The notes beneath the pieces were generated by a model. The model saw only the letters and a list, made by a program, of their open reading frames with translations. It was not told the origin of the DNA and made no database searches. This document shows, in pieces, positions 43,996-52,342 of a DNA stretch of 64,000 nt (positions are counted from its first letter, which is position 1; every line of letters begins with the position of its first letter). Source of the stretch: JBBIMP01 sp037444305 (GTDB taxonomy: Bacteria; Acidobacteriota; UBA6911); assembly GCA_037444305.1 (NCBI GenBank), contig JBBIMP010000015.1, forward strand, positions 51,290-115,289, written 5' to 3'. The position numbers were made by a program, and so were the translations under genes.

Positions 43996-45039
43996 ATGAA
44001 CTTTCGCAGCGGCAGGATAGCAGTTATGGGCCTGGCGACGTTGCTCTGTTTTTCGGCACTCTCCTTCGGCCAGACCAACCGCCGGCACGGGGACGTCGAG
44101 AACATAGGAAACCGGGACATCAGCGGGCGCATCTGGGGGATTTTCCCGAATTTCGTTTCCCTCGAAAAGGAGCTTGCGCTCGGCGCCCAGGTGGCGGCGC
44201 AATTCGAGCAGACCGCCCGCCTGGTCGAGGATCCGGTGATTGCCGAATACGTGGACCGGGTCGGACAAAACATTGTCAAACACTCCGACGCCAAAGTGCC
44301 GTTCCAAATCAAGGTTGTCGACACGGACGAGGTGAACGCCTTTGCCTTTCCGGGCGGCTTCTTCTACGTGAACAAGGGCCTGCTGATGGCCGCGGAAAAC
44401 GAAGCGGAACTAGCTGGGGTCATGGCCCACGAGATCTCCCACGTAACCGCAAGGCACGCCACGGAACGGATGTCCAAGGCGCAGATCCTGCAGATCGCCG
44501 CCATCCCGGCGCTCTTCATCGGCGGTTACTGGACCCAGATGGGTATCCAGAACGCCCTCGGGCTGGGGATCAACCTCGAGCTGCTCGGCATCACCCGGGA
44601 ATCGGAGCGGGAGGCGGACCAGCTCGGAATCCAGTACCTCTGGAACACAGGCTATGATCCGAATGCCTTCGTCACGTTTTTCGAGAAGCTGCACCAGCAG
44701 GAAAAGGCCAAACCCGGCCGCCTTTCCGGCTTCTTCCGGACCCACCCCTTCACCGAGGACCGCATCAGCGCTTCGCTGGACGAGCAGAGGCACCTGCCGG
44801 AAAAGGACAACTACATCGTGGACACGTCTGAGTTCCAGCGGGTGAAGGCGAGGCTGCTGGCCATCGACAATGCCCAGCGCGCGGAGGGGAGCCTCACTTC
44901 CGTCGACCAAAAGCGCCCCACGCTCAAGCGGCGCACCGGGACTGAAGGCGACCAGGGCGGCGACCCCGACGACGAGAGCCAGAAGAAGAGCCGACCCACA
45001 CTCAAGCGGCCCAACGACCCGCCGCCGCCGCAGCCCTGA
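43996..45039 (+). CDS. Periplasmic M48-family zinc metalloprotease (BepA-like)
   Basis: 347 residues. Signal peptide about 1-25 (cleavage near SFGQ). The zinc motif HEISH lies in GVMAHEISHVTARHA and the third ligand in ESEREADQLG; PFTEDRIS near 250 also fits M48. No TPR repeats follow, unlike E. coli BepA; instead a Lys/Arg/Asp-rich tail with two copies of RPTLKR ends in a proline run. The role is probably envelope protein quality control. It has a long leader, its own promoter and a terminator. Confidence 0.92.
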   Translation: MNFRSGRIAVMGLATLLCFSALSFGQTNRRHGDVENIGNRDISGRIWGIFPNFVSLEKELALGAQVAAQFEQTARLVEDPVIAEYVDRVGQNIVKHSDAKVPFQIKVVDTDEVNAFAFPGGFFYVNKGLLMAAENEAELAGVMAHEISHVTARHATERMSKAQILQIAAIPALFIGGYWTQMGIQNALGLGINLELLGITRESEREADQLGIQYLWNTGYDPNAFVTFFEKLHQQEKAKPGRLSGFFRTHPFTEDRISASLDEQRHLPEKDNYIVDTSEFQRVKARLLAIDNAQRAEGSLTSVDQKRPTLKRRTGTEGDQGGDPDDESQKKSRPTLKRPNDPPPPQP

Positions 45040-45076
45040 TCCCGAGCGGCAGCTGACGGCCTCAGAAGGTAACCGC

Positions 45077-45117
45077 AGGCCGGCCATGCCTTTGCGTGGC
45101 CGGCCTTTTCGTTTTTG
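45077..45117 (+). terminator. Intrinsic terminator after the M48 protease gene
   Basis: AGGCCGGCCA (45077-45086), ten-base loop, TGGCCGGCCT (45097-45106), then TTTTCGTTTTT. Perfect 10 bp stem. Confidence 0.9.
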
Positions 45118-45196
45118 AAACAATTTCCCTTGCCCTATCGTATTGGGTGTTGGTAACTTCACACCTTTTTGCGAGGGACTTTGTAAGGAGCCAGAT

Positions 45197-46879
45197 ATGA
45201 ACACATTCTCCGCCTCCGCACTGCGGGGCACTCTTCTCCGCAATCTCACCTTCATCGGGACATTGAGCCTGGCACTGGCCCCCTGCCCTGCCTCGCTTGC
45301 CCAGGAAGCCGCGCAGGCGGAAGCGCCCAAGCCCCAGATCCTGAGCCCCGTCGAGCGCGCCGTTCAGAACGGGACCGCGGTCCGGCTGTCACTGAAGGAC
45401 ATCACCAAGCTCGCGCTGCAGAACAACCTCGACATCGCGATTTCCGACACGAACGAGGAGATCTATCAGCAGCGGATCATCCAGGCTTACGGCGCCTACG
45501 ATCCCACCATCAGCCTGAACCTGGGGCTGAGACAGACCCAGAGCCCCAATACGAACCTGGCCACCCAGTCGACCTCGGGCAACTTCAGCCAGACCGATCT
45601 CGGCAACTGGAACCTTTCGTTTTCCCAGAGCGTCAAGACGGGCGGCTCCTTCTCGGCTTCTTTCAATTCGAACCGGAACAGCAACAACCAGGCCTTCTCG
45701 CTGTTCAATCCGCAGTACAACGCAAACACGACGCTCTCGTTTACGCAGCCGCTGCGACGCAACCTGCGCATCGACAACACCCGCGCCAACATCAAGCTGG
45801 TGAATCTCGATGCGAAGACCAACGACAGCCAGTTCAAGCAGAAGGTCAACGACACCATCGCCTCTATCCAGGCCCTCTACTGGGACCTCGTCGGCGCCAT
45901 CCAGGATTACAACATCCGGCGCGAGTCGGTTAACCTCGCCCAGATCACGGTCGACAACAACACCAAGAAGGTCGAGATCGGCACCCTGGCGCCGATCGGC
46001 ATCACCGAGGCGCGCGCCGAGCTGGCCAACCGCCAGGTGGACCTGCTCGTCACCGAGGAGCGCATCCACAGCGTGCAGAACAACCTGAAATCCCTGGTAA
46101 GCAGCGACAGGAATACGGAAATCTGGCAGAAGCTGATCGTGCCCACCGACAGCCCCGAATTCGCCGATTTCAAGATCGAGCTGAACCGAGCCATCGATAC
46201 CGCTCTCGCGAACCGTCCCGAACTCGAGCAACTGACCATCCGCCTGCAGAGAAACGAGATCAACTACAACATGTACCAGAACCAGCGGAAGTGGCAGGTT
46301 GATCTCGTCGGGTCGTTCGGCTCGATCGGCGTCGCGGGACCGCAGTCTTTTGACTTCAAGGGCAACCCGCGCATCCCGCAGCAGTTCGTCGGCGGCATGG
46401 GCAACGCCTACGAGACGCTGTTCACCGGAGGATTCAACAACTGGCAGCTCGCTCTGAACATTCAGATCCCGCTGCGCAACCGGAACGTCCAGGCCCAGAT
46501 CGGGCAAAACCTAGTGGACAAACGCCAGTTGCTGATGACGCGCAAGAGCGAGGAGCAGCGCATCCAGGTCCAGATCCGCAACGCCGTCCAGTCGATCGAG
46601 ACCAACAAGCAGCGGGTCCAGACGGCCAAGCTGGCGCGGCAGCTCGCCGAGGAGCAGCTCGACGGCGAGAACAAGCGCTTCGCCGCCGGACTGAGCGAGA
46701 ACTTCCGCGTCCTGGAGCGGCAGCGGAATCTGTCCTCGGCCCAGGGCACCGAACTGCAGGCGCTGATCGCTTACAAGAAATCGGTGATCGACCTGCAGAA
46801 GGCCATGTACACCCTGCTCGAAAGCAACGATTTCGAGATCGCCAAGTCCGGCTCCAACGGAGTGCAGGAGTTCCGCTAG
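45197..46879 (+). CDS. TolC-family outer-membrane efflux protein
   Basis: 560 residues from ATG 45197, with AAGGAG at 45186-45190. Signal peptide ends near PASLAQEA. Two OEP repeats: the first begins LSLKDITKLALQNNLDIAISDTN, the second around IDTALANRPELEQL. Long helices and Gln/Asn-rich strands fit the TolC trimer fold. A segment of beta strands rich in Asn and Ser (about 105-190) is larger than in E. coli TolC. It stands alone with its own terminator; no pump is adjacent, so partners are encoded elsewhere. Confidence 0.92.
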   Translation: MNTFSASALRGTLLRNLTFIGTLSLALAPCPASLAQEAAQAEAPKPQILSPVERAVQNGTAVRLSLKDITKLALQNNLDIAISDTNEEIYQQRIIQAYGAYDPTISLNLGLRQTQSPNTNLATQSTSGNFSQTDLGNWNLSFSQSVKTGGSFSASFNSNRNSNNQAFSLFNPQYNANTTLSFTQPLRRNLRIDNTRANIKLVNLDAKTNDSQFKQKVNDTIASIQALYWDLVGAIQDYNIRRESVNLAQITVDNNTKKVEIGTLAPIGITEARAELANRQVDLLVTEERIHSVQNNLKSLVSSDRNTEIWQKLIVPTDSPEFADFKIELNRAIDTALANRPELEQLTIRLQRNEINYNMYQNQRKWQVDLVGSFGSIGVAGPQSFDFKGNPRIPQQFVGGMGNAYETLFTGGFNNWQLALNIQIPLRNRNVQAQIGQNLVDKRQLLMTRKSEEQRIQVQIRNAVQSIETNKQRVQTAKLARQLAEEQLDGENKRFAAGLSENFRVLERQRNLSSAQGTELQALIAYKKSVIDLQKAMYTLLESNDFEIAKSGSNGVQEFR

Positions 46880-46910
46880 GCTCCGCGCCGCCGCTCCGCG
46901 GCCGCAGCCA

Positions 46911-46947
46911 GGGCCGCCGGTGCTTGCGCCGGCGGCCTTTTTATTTT
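46911..46947 (+). terminator. Intrinsic terminator after the TolC gene
   Basis: GGCCGCCGG (46912-46920), eight-base loop, CCGGCGGCC (46929-46937), then TTTTTATTTT. Perfect 9 bp stem. Confidence 0.9.
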
Positions 46948-46949
46948 GG

Positions 46950-46978
46950 TTGTCACGTCCGGGGAATTCGCCTAGATT
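46950..46978 (+). promoter_or_regulatory. Promoter of the prepilin peptidase gene
   Basis: TTGTCA at 46950-46955, 17-base spacer, TAGATT at 46973-46978. The ATG lies six bases after the -10 box, where transcription should begin. Confidence 0.75.
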
Positions 46979-46984
46979 ACGCCG

Positions 46985-47833
46985 ATGCCGTACTTTCCCT
47001 ACTTGCATGGCCTTTTCGGATTGATCGTGGGAAGTTTCCTCAACGTATGCATTCGCCGGCTCCCGCTCGGCGAGTCGGTCGTGTCGCCCCGGTCGAGGTG
47101 CCCGCAATGTGCCTCGCCGATAAGGCCATACGACAACGTTCCGCTGCTCTCCTGGCTCTGGCTGGGAGGCAGGTGCCGCGACTGCCGGGCGCCCATTTCC
47201 ATCCGTTACCCCGGAGTCGAGCTGCTGGCCGCGGTCCTGTTCCTGCAATGCGCGCGCACCTGGGGATTCTCCGCTCCCGCTTTCATAAACTCCCTTTTTC
47301 TGGCCGCGGTGGTGGTTCTGGTGTTCATCGATTACGACCACCAGATTCTCCCCAACGTAATCACGATTCCCGGCACCGTGGCCGGCTTGGTGCTCGCTCC
47401 CTGGCAGTCGCCCGGTTTCTTTTCGGATTCGATAACCCGCGGGGCTTCATCCATCCTCCCCCTCGTGGAGCCGGAAGGCGCCGTCATGCACCTGACAGGC
47501 TCATTTCTCGGAGTCCTGGCAGGCGGCGGCTCGCTGTACCTGGTCGCATTCGCCTACCAGGTCGTCCGGCGCCGGCAGGGTCTGGGTATGGGGGACGTGA
47601 AGATGATGGCCATGGTGGGCGCCGTGGCGGGGTGGCGGATCGCCCTGCTGACCATATTCGTCGGATCGTTGCTGGGCAGCATCCTCGGAGTCTTTCTGAT
47701 CTTCTTCCACGGGAAGGACATGCAGCACAAGCTGGCCTTCGGGACCTTCCTGGGGGCTGCCTACATCCTCGTTATATTCTTCGGAATCGATCTGCTCGAC
47801 TGGTATGCCGGGATGGTAGCCCCGGCGCCATAG
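46985..47833 (+). CDS. pilD: Type IV prepilin peptidase / N-methyltransferase
   Basis: 282 residues, seven or eight membrane helices. The N-terminal GLIVGSFLNVCIRRLP, the zinc CxxC pairs (CPQC and CRDC, about 39-63), and the two catalytic Asp motifs FIDYDHQILPN and GMGDVKMMAMVG are all present. It cleaves and methylates type IV prepilins and pseudopilins. The ATG coincides with the expected transcript start, so the mRNA is probably leaderless. Pseudopilin genes follow on the same strand. Confidence 0.96.
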   Translation: MPYFPYLHGLFGLIVGSFLNVCIRRLPLGESVVSPRSRCPQCASPIRPYDNVPLLSWLWLGGRCRDCRAPISIRYPGVELLAAVLFLQCARTWGFSAPAFINSLFLAAVVVLVFIDYDHQILPNVITIPGTVAGLVLAPWQSPGFFSDSITRGASSILPLVEPEGAVMHLTGSFLGVLAGGGSLYLVAFAYQVVRRRQGLGMGDVKMMAMVGAVAGWRIALLTIFVGSLLGSILGVFLIFFHGKDMQHKLAFGTFLGAAYILVIFFGIDLLDWYAGMVAPAP

Positions 47834-47870
47834 AGCCGCCGGTTCGCTCAAAACCGGGCTTTCCCGTTAA

Positions 47871-47934
47871 TAAGGGTGGTGCGGGTCGTGCAGAAATGCA
47901 GCCCTGGCGGCCAGGCAGCGCAGCTGCACCCTTA
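47871..47934 (+). other. Candidate structured RNA leader before the first pseudopilin gene
   Basis: An 8-base closing stem TAAGGGTG (47871-47878) / CACCCTTA (47927-47934) encloses three hairpins: TGCA-GAAA-TGCA (47889-47900, GNRA loop), CCTGG-cgg-CCAGG (47903-47915) and GCAGC-gca-GCTGC (47915-47927). I do not recognise it as a known riboswitch. Confidence 0.35.
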
Positions 47935-48008
47935 GCGGCTCGGATACCCTGGCGGTGATGGTCGCAACCTGGTTTCCGCGCAACTGATTGCCCTGATGGA
48001 GCGTCGCG

Positions 48009-48482
48009 ATGCCGGTGACGGAGCCATGGAATCCTCAGTCGTCGAGCCGCTCGAACCGCGGCTTCGGATTCCTTGAAGCTCTCGTGGTCCTGTTCCTTTT
48101 CGGCCTCCTGGCCGCCATGGCACTGCCTGCGTTCACCCGTTACCGGGATGACTGGGCCCTGCTGCATGGTGTCCGGATGTTGGAGCTTTCGCTTCACTGG
48201 AGCCGCTACCGGGCCATTTCCCTGAACACGCCGGTGGCGCTCCACGTGGCCCAGGGCGGACGCCGTTATCACTGCGCGGATGCATCCACGGGGGAACGAT
48301 TCGATTACTCCGTCCGGGATTTTCCCGATGGCGTGCGCATCACATCATCACCGTCAAACCCGGTCCGCTTTTACCCCCAGGGTAATGCCGCTCCGGCCGG
48401 CACCTTTGTGGTCACGGGGCGGCACGCCGGTTACCGGGTCGTGGTCAACCTGCGGGGGAGGATCCGGACACAGAAATTCTAG
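48009..48482 (+). CDS. Type IV pseudopilin, GspH/FimT-like
   Basis: 157 residues. A prepilin signal GFGFLEALVVLFLFGLLAAMALPAF has the cleavage Gly before Phe and Glu at +4 (the FLEAL pattern) after a polar leader of about 19 residues. The C-terminal part VVNLRGRIRTQKF-like strands fit GspH/FimT minor pilins. It would be processed by the prepilin peptidase encoded upstream. Start codon ATG 48009 is the only one in frame near the signal. A structured leader of about 175 bases precedes it. Confidence 0.85.
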   Translation: MPVTEPWNPQSSSRSNRGFGFLEALVVLFLFGLLAAMALPAFTRYRDDWALLHGVRMLELSLHWSRYRAISLNTPVALHVAQGGRRYHCADASTGERFDYSVRDFPDGVRITSSPSNPVRFYPQGNAAPAGTFVVTGRHAGYRVVVNLRGRIRTQKF

Positions 48483-48508
48483 CGGGGACATTGCAGACTG
48501 TCACCGCG

Positions 48509-49567
48509 TCACGGAGGACACAGCCGTTGCGTCAATGCCCTCAGACGTTGCAGGCGCTCGAGCGCCGCACCGCCGCGAATCGAGGCCCTGGCGAGGTCTA
48601 TTCCCTGCCGCAGATGGTCGGCTCTGCCCCCGGCCACGAGGCCGGCGGCAGCGTTGAATACAACAATTTCGCTTTTAGGGTCGTCGTTTCCACCGAGTAT
48701 CTCCAGTATAATCTCAGCGTTTCGGGTGGCATCCCCGCCCTGGATCATCGACAGCGGCACCCGCTTCAGCCCGAACTCCTCCGGCGTGACATAATAGTTG
48801 CGCACCTCCCCTGCCCGAACCTCCGAGATTTTGCTCTCGCCCGTGAGGGTGATCTCGTCGAGTCCGTCCGCGCCGTGCACGATGAGCGCGCGCTCCACGC
48901 CCAATGCGCACAGGACCTGCGCCATCATCTCGGTGAGCTTCTCCGAGTAGACGCCGACGACCTGGGCGCTGGCCCCTGCAGGGTTGCAGAGTGGACCGAG
49001 CAGGTTGAAAACCGTGCGGATTTTCATCTCTCTTCGCGCCAGCATCACGCAGCGCATCGCGCTGTGCAGCAACGGCGCATAGAGAAAGCCGATGCCCGCC
49101 TCATCGATGCACCGCGCCACCTCGTCCGGCCCCAGGTCGATCCTAATCCCGAGCGCCTCCACGACGTCGGCGCTGCCGCAGAGACTGGAAACACTCCGGT
49201 TTCCGTGCTTGGCCACCCTGAGTCCCGCCCCGGCCACCACGAAGGCAGTGGCGGTGGAGATGTTGAAGGTTCCCGCCGCATCGCCACCCGTTCCGCAGGT
49301 ATCCACCAGCATTTCCCGCTCGGTGCCGGAAAAGGCCGCGGCCACCGAAGACCGGGCCCGGACGACCGCGGCCTTGGACCTGATGACGCGCGCGAACCCG
49401 ATCAGTTCATCCACAGTTTCGCCCTTCATCCTGAGGGCCGCAAGAAAGGCTGCGATCTGGGCGTCCGTAGCCCTTCCGTCCATAATGTAGTCCATCACCG
49501 ATTCGGCCTCATGCCGGGCCAGGTGCCGACCGTCCACTACCCTGCCGATCGCCTCTACGATGTCCAT
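48509..49567 (-). CDS. trpD: Anthranilate phosphoribosyltransferase
   Basis: 352 residues from ATG 49567. Catalytic signature VDTCGTGGDAAGTFNISTATAFVVAGAG and KHGNRSVSSLCGSADVVEALG are canonical, and LGPLCNPAGASAQVVGVY completes the site. The enzyme adds PRPP to anthranilate in tryptophan synthesis. No other trp gene is nearby. It lies on the opposite strand between two pseudopilin genes, whose stop and start it faces at 26 and 66 bases. Confidence 0.96.
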   Translation of the reverse strand: MDIVEAIGRVVDGRHLARHEAESVMDYIMDGRATDAQIAAFLAALRMKGETVDELIGFARVIRSKAAVVRARSSVAAAFSGTEREMLVDTCGTGGDAAGTFNISTATAFVVAGAGLRVAKHGNRSVSSLCGSADVVEALGIRIDLGPDEVARCIDEAGIGFLYAPLLHSAMRCVMLARREMKIRTVFNLLGPLCNPAGASAQVVGVYSEKLTEMMAQVLCALGVERALIVHGADGLDEITLTGESKISEVRAGEVRNYYVTPEEFGLKRVPLSMIQGGDATRNAEIILEILGGNDDPKSEIVVFNAAAGLVAGGRADHLRQGIDLARASIRGGAALERLQRLRALTQRLCPP

Positions 49568-49633
49568 GAGCCTCCCTCCCGCCTTCGTGCTTCCCCTTGG
49601 CATGGAGTCAATGAAAGTAAGCCAACCCCTCCC

Positions 49634-50161
49634 GTGAATCAAGCCGTCAGCGCCCCGCCGCACGTGCAGGCTTCGCATGGCGCCCAAAGGCCCGCGAGTC
49701 CGTTGCCACAGCCCGGCGGGTTTTCCCTGGTCGAGGCACTTATCGTCCTGCTGGTGCTTTCCTCTGGATTGCTGGCCGCCGGTCGGCTGCTTGTTCAGAC
49801 CATGTCGTCCCTGTCCCTCGCCCGCTCCAAGGGAGTCCTGGCGGTGGTCGCCGAGTCCAAACTCGAGTCGCTGGCAGACCTGTATTCCCGGGATCCCGAC
49901 TCCGCTGACCTCCAGGACGGAGTTCACGGCCCGGAGATGGTGGAGATCCGGAACCCCCGTTCCGGCAAGGTGCTCCACAGGATCTCGGTCTCCTGGTTGG
50001 TGAGCCCCCTCGCCGATCCAAGGCCGGGGAAACATCTGCGGGGCAAGATCCTTACGGTCACCGCTTCACCCGCGGCGGACGGCACGGCCGTTCACTACGT
50101 GCCCGGACAGAACAAGATTTTTTCGCTCACCTCCGTTCTAACACCGAGGCTACTAATATGA
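49634..50161 (+). CDS. Type IV pseudopilin, PilV/GspI-like
   Basis: 175 residues if started at GTG 49634; the start is uncertain because no strong ribosome site is visible and no ATG lies in frame nearby. The prepilin signal is GGFSLVEALIVLLVLSSGLL with Glu at +5 position, followed by a helix with LVQTMSSLSLARSKGVLAVV. The C-terminal part is beta-rich. The stop overlaps the next gene as ATGA, so translation is coupled. Probably a minor pilin of a type IV pilus or type II secretion system. Confidence 0.8.
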   Translation: MNQAVSAPPHVQASHGAQRPASPLPQPGGFSLVEALIVLLVLSSGLLAAGRLLVQTMSSLSLARSKGVLAVVAESKLESLADLYSRDPDSADLQDGVHGPEMVEIRNPRSGKVLHRISVSWLVSPLADPRPGKHLRGKILTVTASPAADGTAVHYVPGQNKIFSLTSVLTPRLLI

Positions 50162-50805
50162 CCCCTCCGCCGCCACAAGCGCCCCCAGATTGTCGTTCCC
50201 CGGAGGAAGCCGGGTTCAGCCTCGTTGAGCTGCTGGTGGGTGCGCTCGTCTTTTTGATCTCGGCCTCATTCCTGTTTTCCCTTGCCGCCGAATTCCAGGC
50301 CGCGGCCAGTTCCCAGGGCGAGATGATTACCGTGATGGAGAACACCCGGGTCGCCGCGGACACCGTTCAGCGCCTGCTGCGCCGCGCAGGCAACGATCCG
50401 CTTCGTTCGGGCACATCGGGATTGACCGTTGCCGGCCCCTCCAATGTGCGCATCCGCGCCGATGTGACCGGCTCCGCCGGCCCTTCGAATCCGGACAAAG
50501 GGGATCCCGATGGAGATGTTGCAGATTCCTGGGAAGACATCGTAATCCGTTTCAATGCCGCGGCCGATACGATTGATTTGACGGCCCCTGGCGGCAGCGC
50601 CCAGGCCATAGCGGAGTGCATTTCCGGATTCGTCATGGAGTTTTTCGATGATGCGGGCATCGCCACGACCTCGGGCGCCGCTATCCGCAAAGCCCGTTTC
50701 CGCGTGACGGGATCCGGTCTCCGAGCTTACCCGCGCAGCCCGCGACCATTCGGCATCACGCTGGCCGGAGAAGTGCATTTGCCGGGAATGGCCCGGCCGG
50801 AGTGA
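50158..50805 (+). CDS. Type IV pseudopilin, PilW/GspJ-like
   Basis: 215 residues. The prepilin signal AGFSLVELLVGALVFLISASFLF follows a Pro-rich leader (TPPPPQAPP). The segment VMENTRVAADTVQRLLRRAGNDPL is the PilW/GspJ hallmark. A Gly/Asp-rich region (NPDKGDPDGDVADSWED) may bind calcium, as in GspJ-type pseudopilins; this is inference. ATGA overlap with the preceding gene. Confidence 0.82.
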   Translation: MTPPPPQAPPDCRSPEEAGFSLVELLVGALVFLISASFLFSLAAEFQAAASSQGEMITVMENTRVAADTVQRLLRRAGNDPLRSGTSGLTVAGPSNVRIRADVTGSAGPSNPDKGDPDGDVADSWEDIVIRFNAAADTIDLTAPGGSAQAIAECISGFVMEFFDDAGIATTSGAAIRKARFRVTGSGLRAYPRSPRPFGITLAGEVHLPGMARPE

Positions 50806-50896
50806 AAACCGCAACCACGAAAGCCGGCTGCGGCGCCAAAGGCCGTGCGGAATTGGGGGAGGACGGGTTACAATACAAATGTGAGGTGACAGCACC

Positions 50897-51487
50897 ATGA
50901 AAACAGCAGCCGCAATACTGACTATCTTCATCCTGACGGCATTGGCGGGCCCCCTCTATTCCCAGTCCCTCGCCGACCTGGCCAGGAAGGAGAAGGAGCG
51001 CCGGGAGAGCGTGAAGGAGGCCCCCAAGGTCATCACCAACAGCGACAAGGACAGATTCCAGGGCGGCGCCGTAACCACAGTCTCCCTCCCGGCGCCCGAT
51101 CCGAAGGAAGCCTCCCCGGCAGGCAAGGCCGGCGAAGCGGCGGCGAGCGAGGGGGAGAAGGCCAAGACCGACGAACCGGTCGATTTTCAGGGCAGGACCG
51201 AGAGCTTCTGGCGGCAGAGCTTTGCCGATGCCCGGCAGAAGGTGGCGCAGCTGGAACTCGAAGCCAACGTCCTGACACTCAAGATCGCCGACCTGCAGAA
51301 CAGATTCTACATGGAGGATGACGGCTTCAAACAGCAGACCATCCAGCGTGAAATCCAGAAGGCCTTCTACGAGCAGGACCTGAACAAAAAGAACCTGGAA
51401 AAGGCGCGCGAGGAACTTCTCGACCTCGAGAAGGAGGCGCGCAAGAGCGGCGCCCTGCCCGGGTGGATGAAACCGGGCAATCCGTAG
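50897..51487 (+). CDS. Exported coiled-coil protein of unknown function
   Basis: 196 residues. Signal peptide about 1-22 (cleavage after LYSQS). Then a charged region (LARKEKERRES), a Pro/Ala/Gly-rich low-complexity stretch (about 60-95), and a long helix from about 103 to 185 with heptads (RQKVAQLELEANVLTLKIADLQ). GAGGTGA precedes the ATG. No family is recognised. It lies 91 bases after the PilW-like gene and might be part of the same envelope machine, but nothing proves it. Confidence 0.7.
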   Translation: MKTAAAILTIFILTALAGPLYSQSLADLARKEKERRESVKEAPKVITNSDKDRFQGGAVTTVSLPAPDPKEASPAGKAGEAAASEGEKAKTDEPVDFQGRTESFWRQSFADARQKVAQLELEANVLTLKIADLQNRFYMEDDGFKQQTIQREIQKAFYEQDLNKKNLEKAREELLDLEKEARKSGALPGWMKPGNP

Positions 51488-51543
51488 AACTCTCCAGCAG
51501 ACAGTGGCACCTCGCGGCGATCGCACCGCAGGAGGATCGGGCC

Positions 51544-52263
51544 CTACGCATCGACTCCGGCCAGCAGGAGAAATGCGATGCCGCCCGTATAGCGCCGGTG
51601 CTCCACACTCGAAAACCCCGCTTGCCTGGCGGCATCCTCGAGCTCTTCCGGCGGGGCAAACGATTGGACGCTGGAGGGCAGATACCGGTACGCTGAACCG
51701 GAACCAGAGATCCACCCGCCGACGCGCGGGAGAACCCTGGAAAAATACAGCCGGTACAGGCTGCCCAGCCATCGGTTTCGCGGCATGGCGAATTCGAGCA
51801 CTCCCAGCACGCCTCCGCCTGTCAGCACGCGTCGCATCTCCTTCAGCCCCTGCGGGATGTCTGCGAGGTTCCGCAGCGCAAACGCAGAAACCACCGCATC
51901 GAAGCAGCCGTCTCCGAAGGGCAGGTGCAGCACGTCCGCCTCGAGCAGGGGAATGGGAAAACCGTGGACGCTTTTGCCCGCCTTTTCCCGGGCAATCTTC
52001 AGCATCGGCCTGCTGAAATCACACCCGACAACCGGCCCCAGCTCCGAGAAGACCAGGCTCAGGTCGCCGGTGCCGCAGCCGACATCCAAAATCCTCGGTG
52101 AGGGATGCGACACCCGGCGCCGGACCTCCCGCAGACAGTGCCTGCGCCAGCGCCTGTCGATGTTTCCCGACAGGAGGTGATTCAGAAGATCGTAGCGGGG
52201 CGCTATCGCCCCGAACATCTCCCGAACGGCCCGTGATTTATCCGCCTTGCTTTCCAGGATCAT
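51544..52263 (-). CDS. ubiE: Demethylmenaquinone methyltransferase (UbiE/MenG family)
   Basis: 239 residues from ATG 52263. SAM motifs: VREMFGAIAPRYDLLNHLLS, the signature ILDVGCGTGDLSLVF, and DAVVSAFALRNLADIPQGLKEMRRVL; the C-terminal FLLLAGVDA is as usual. It methylates demethylmenaquinone in the last step of menaquinone synthesis. The N-terminus starts where UbiE proteins begin. It lies 79 bases after aroB on the same strand. Confidence 0.94.
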   Translation of the reverse strand: MILESKADKSRAVREMFGAIAPRYDLLNHLLSGNIDRRWRRHCLREVRRRVSHPSPRILDVGCGTGDLSLVFSELGPVVGCDFSRPMLKIAREKAGKSVHGFPIPLLEADVLHLPFGDGCFDAVVSAFALRNLADIPQGLKEMRRVLTGGGVLGVLEFAMPRNRWLGSLYRLYFSRVLPRVGGWISGSGSAYRYLPSSVQSFAPPEELEDAARQAGFSSVEHRRYTGGIAFLLLAGVDA

Positions 52264-52342
52264 GAGAGCCGCTCCCGCCCCGGACCGGGCTTTACCTGGA
52301 TCCCGGGCGCCATACCGGCCCCGGAGCGGTGCGCAGCCAGGC

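Noticed and set aside
47871..47990. Cyclic-di-GMP (GEMM-I) riboswitch before the FimT-like gene
   Set aside because: A GNRA hairpin is present, but the ACGCAAAGC core and the matching second stem are missing.
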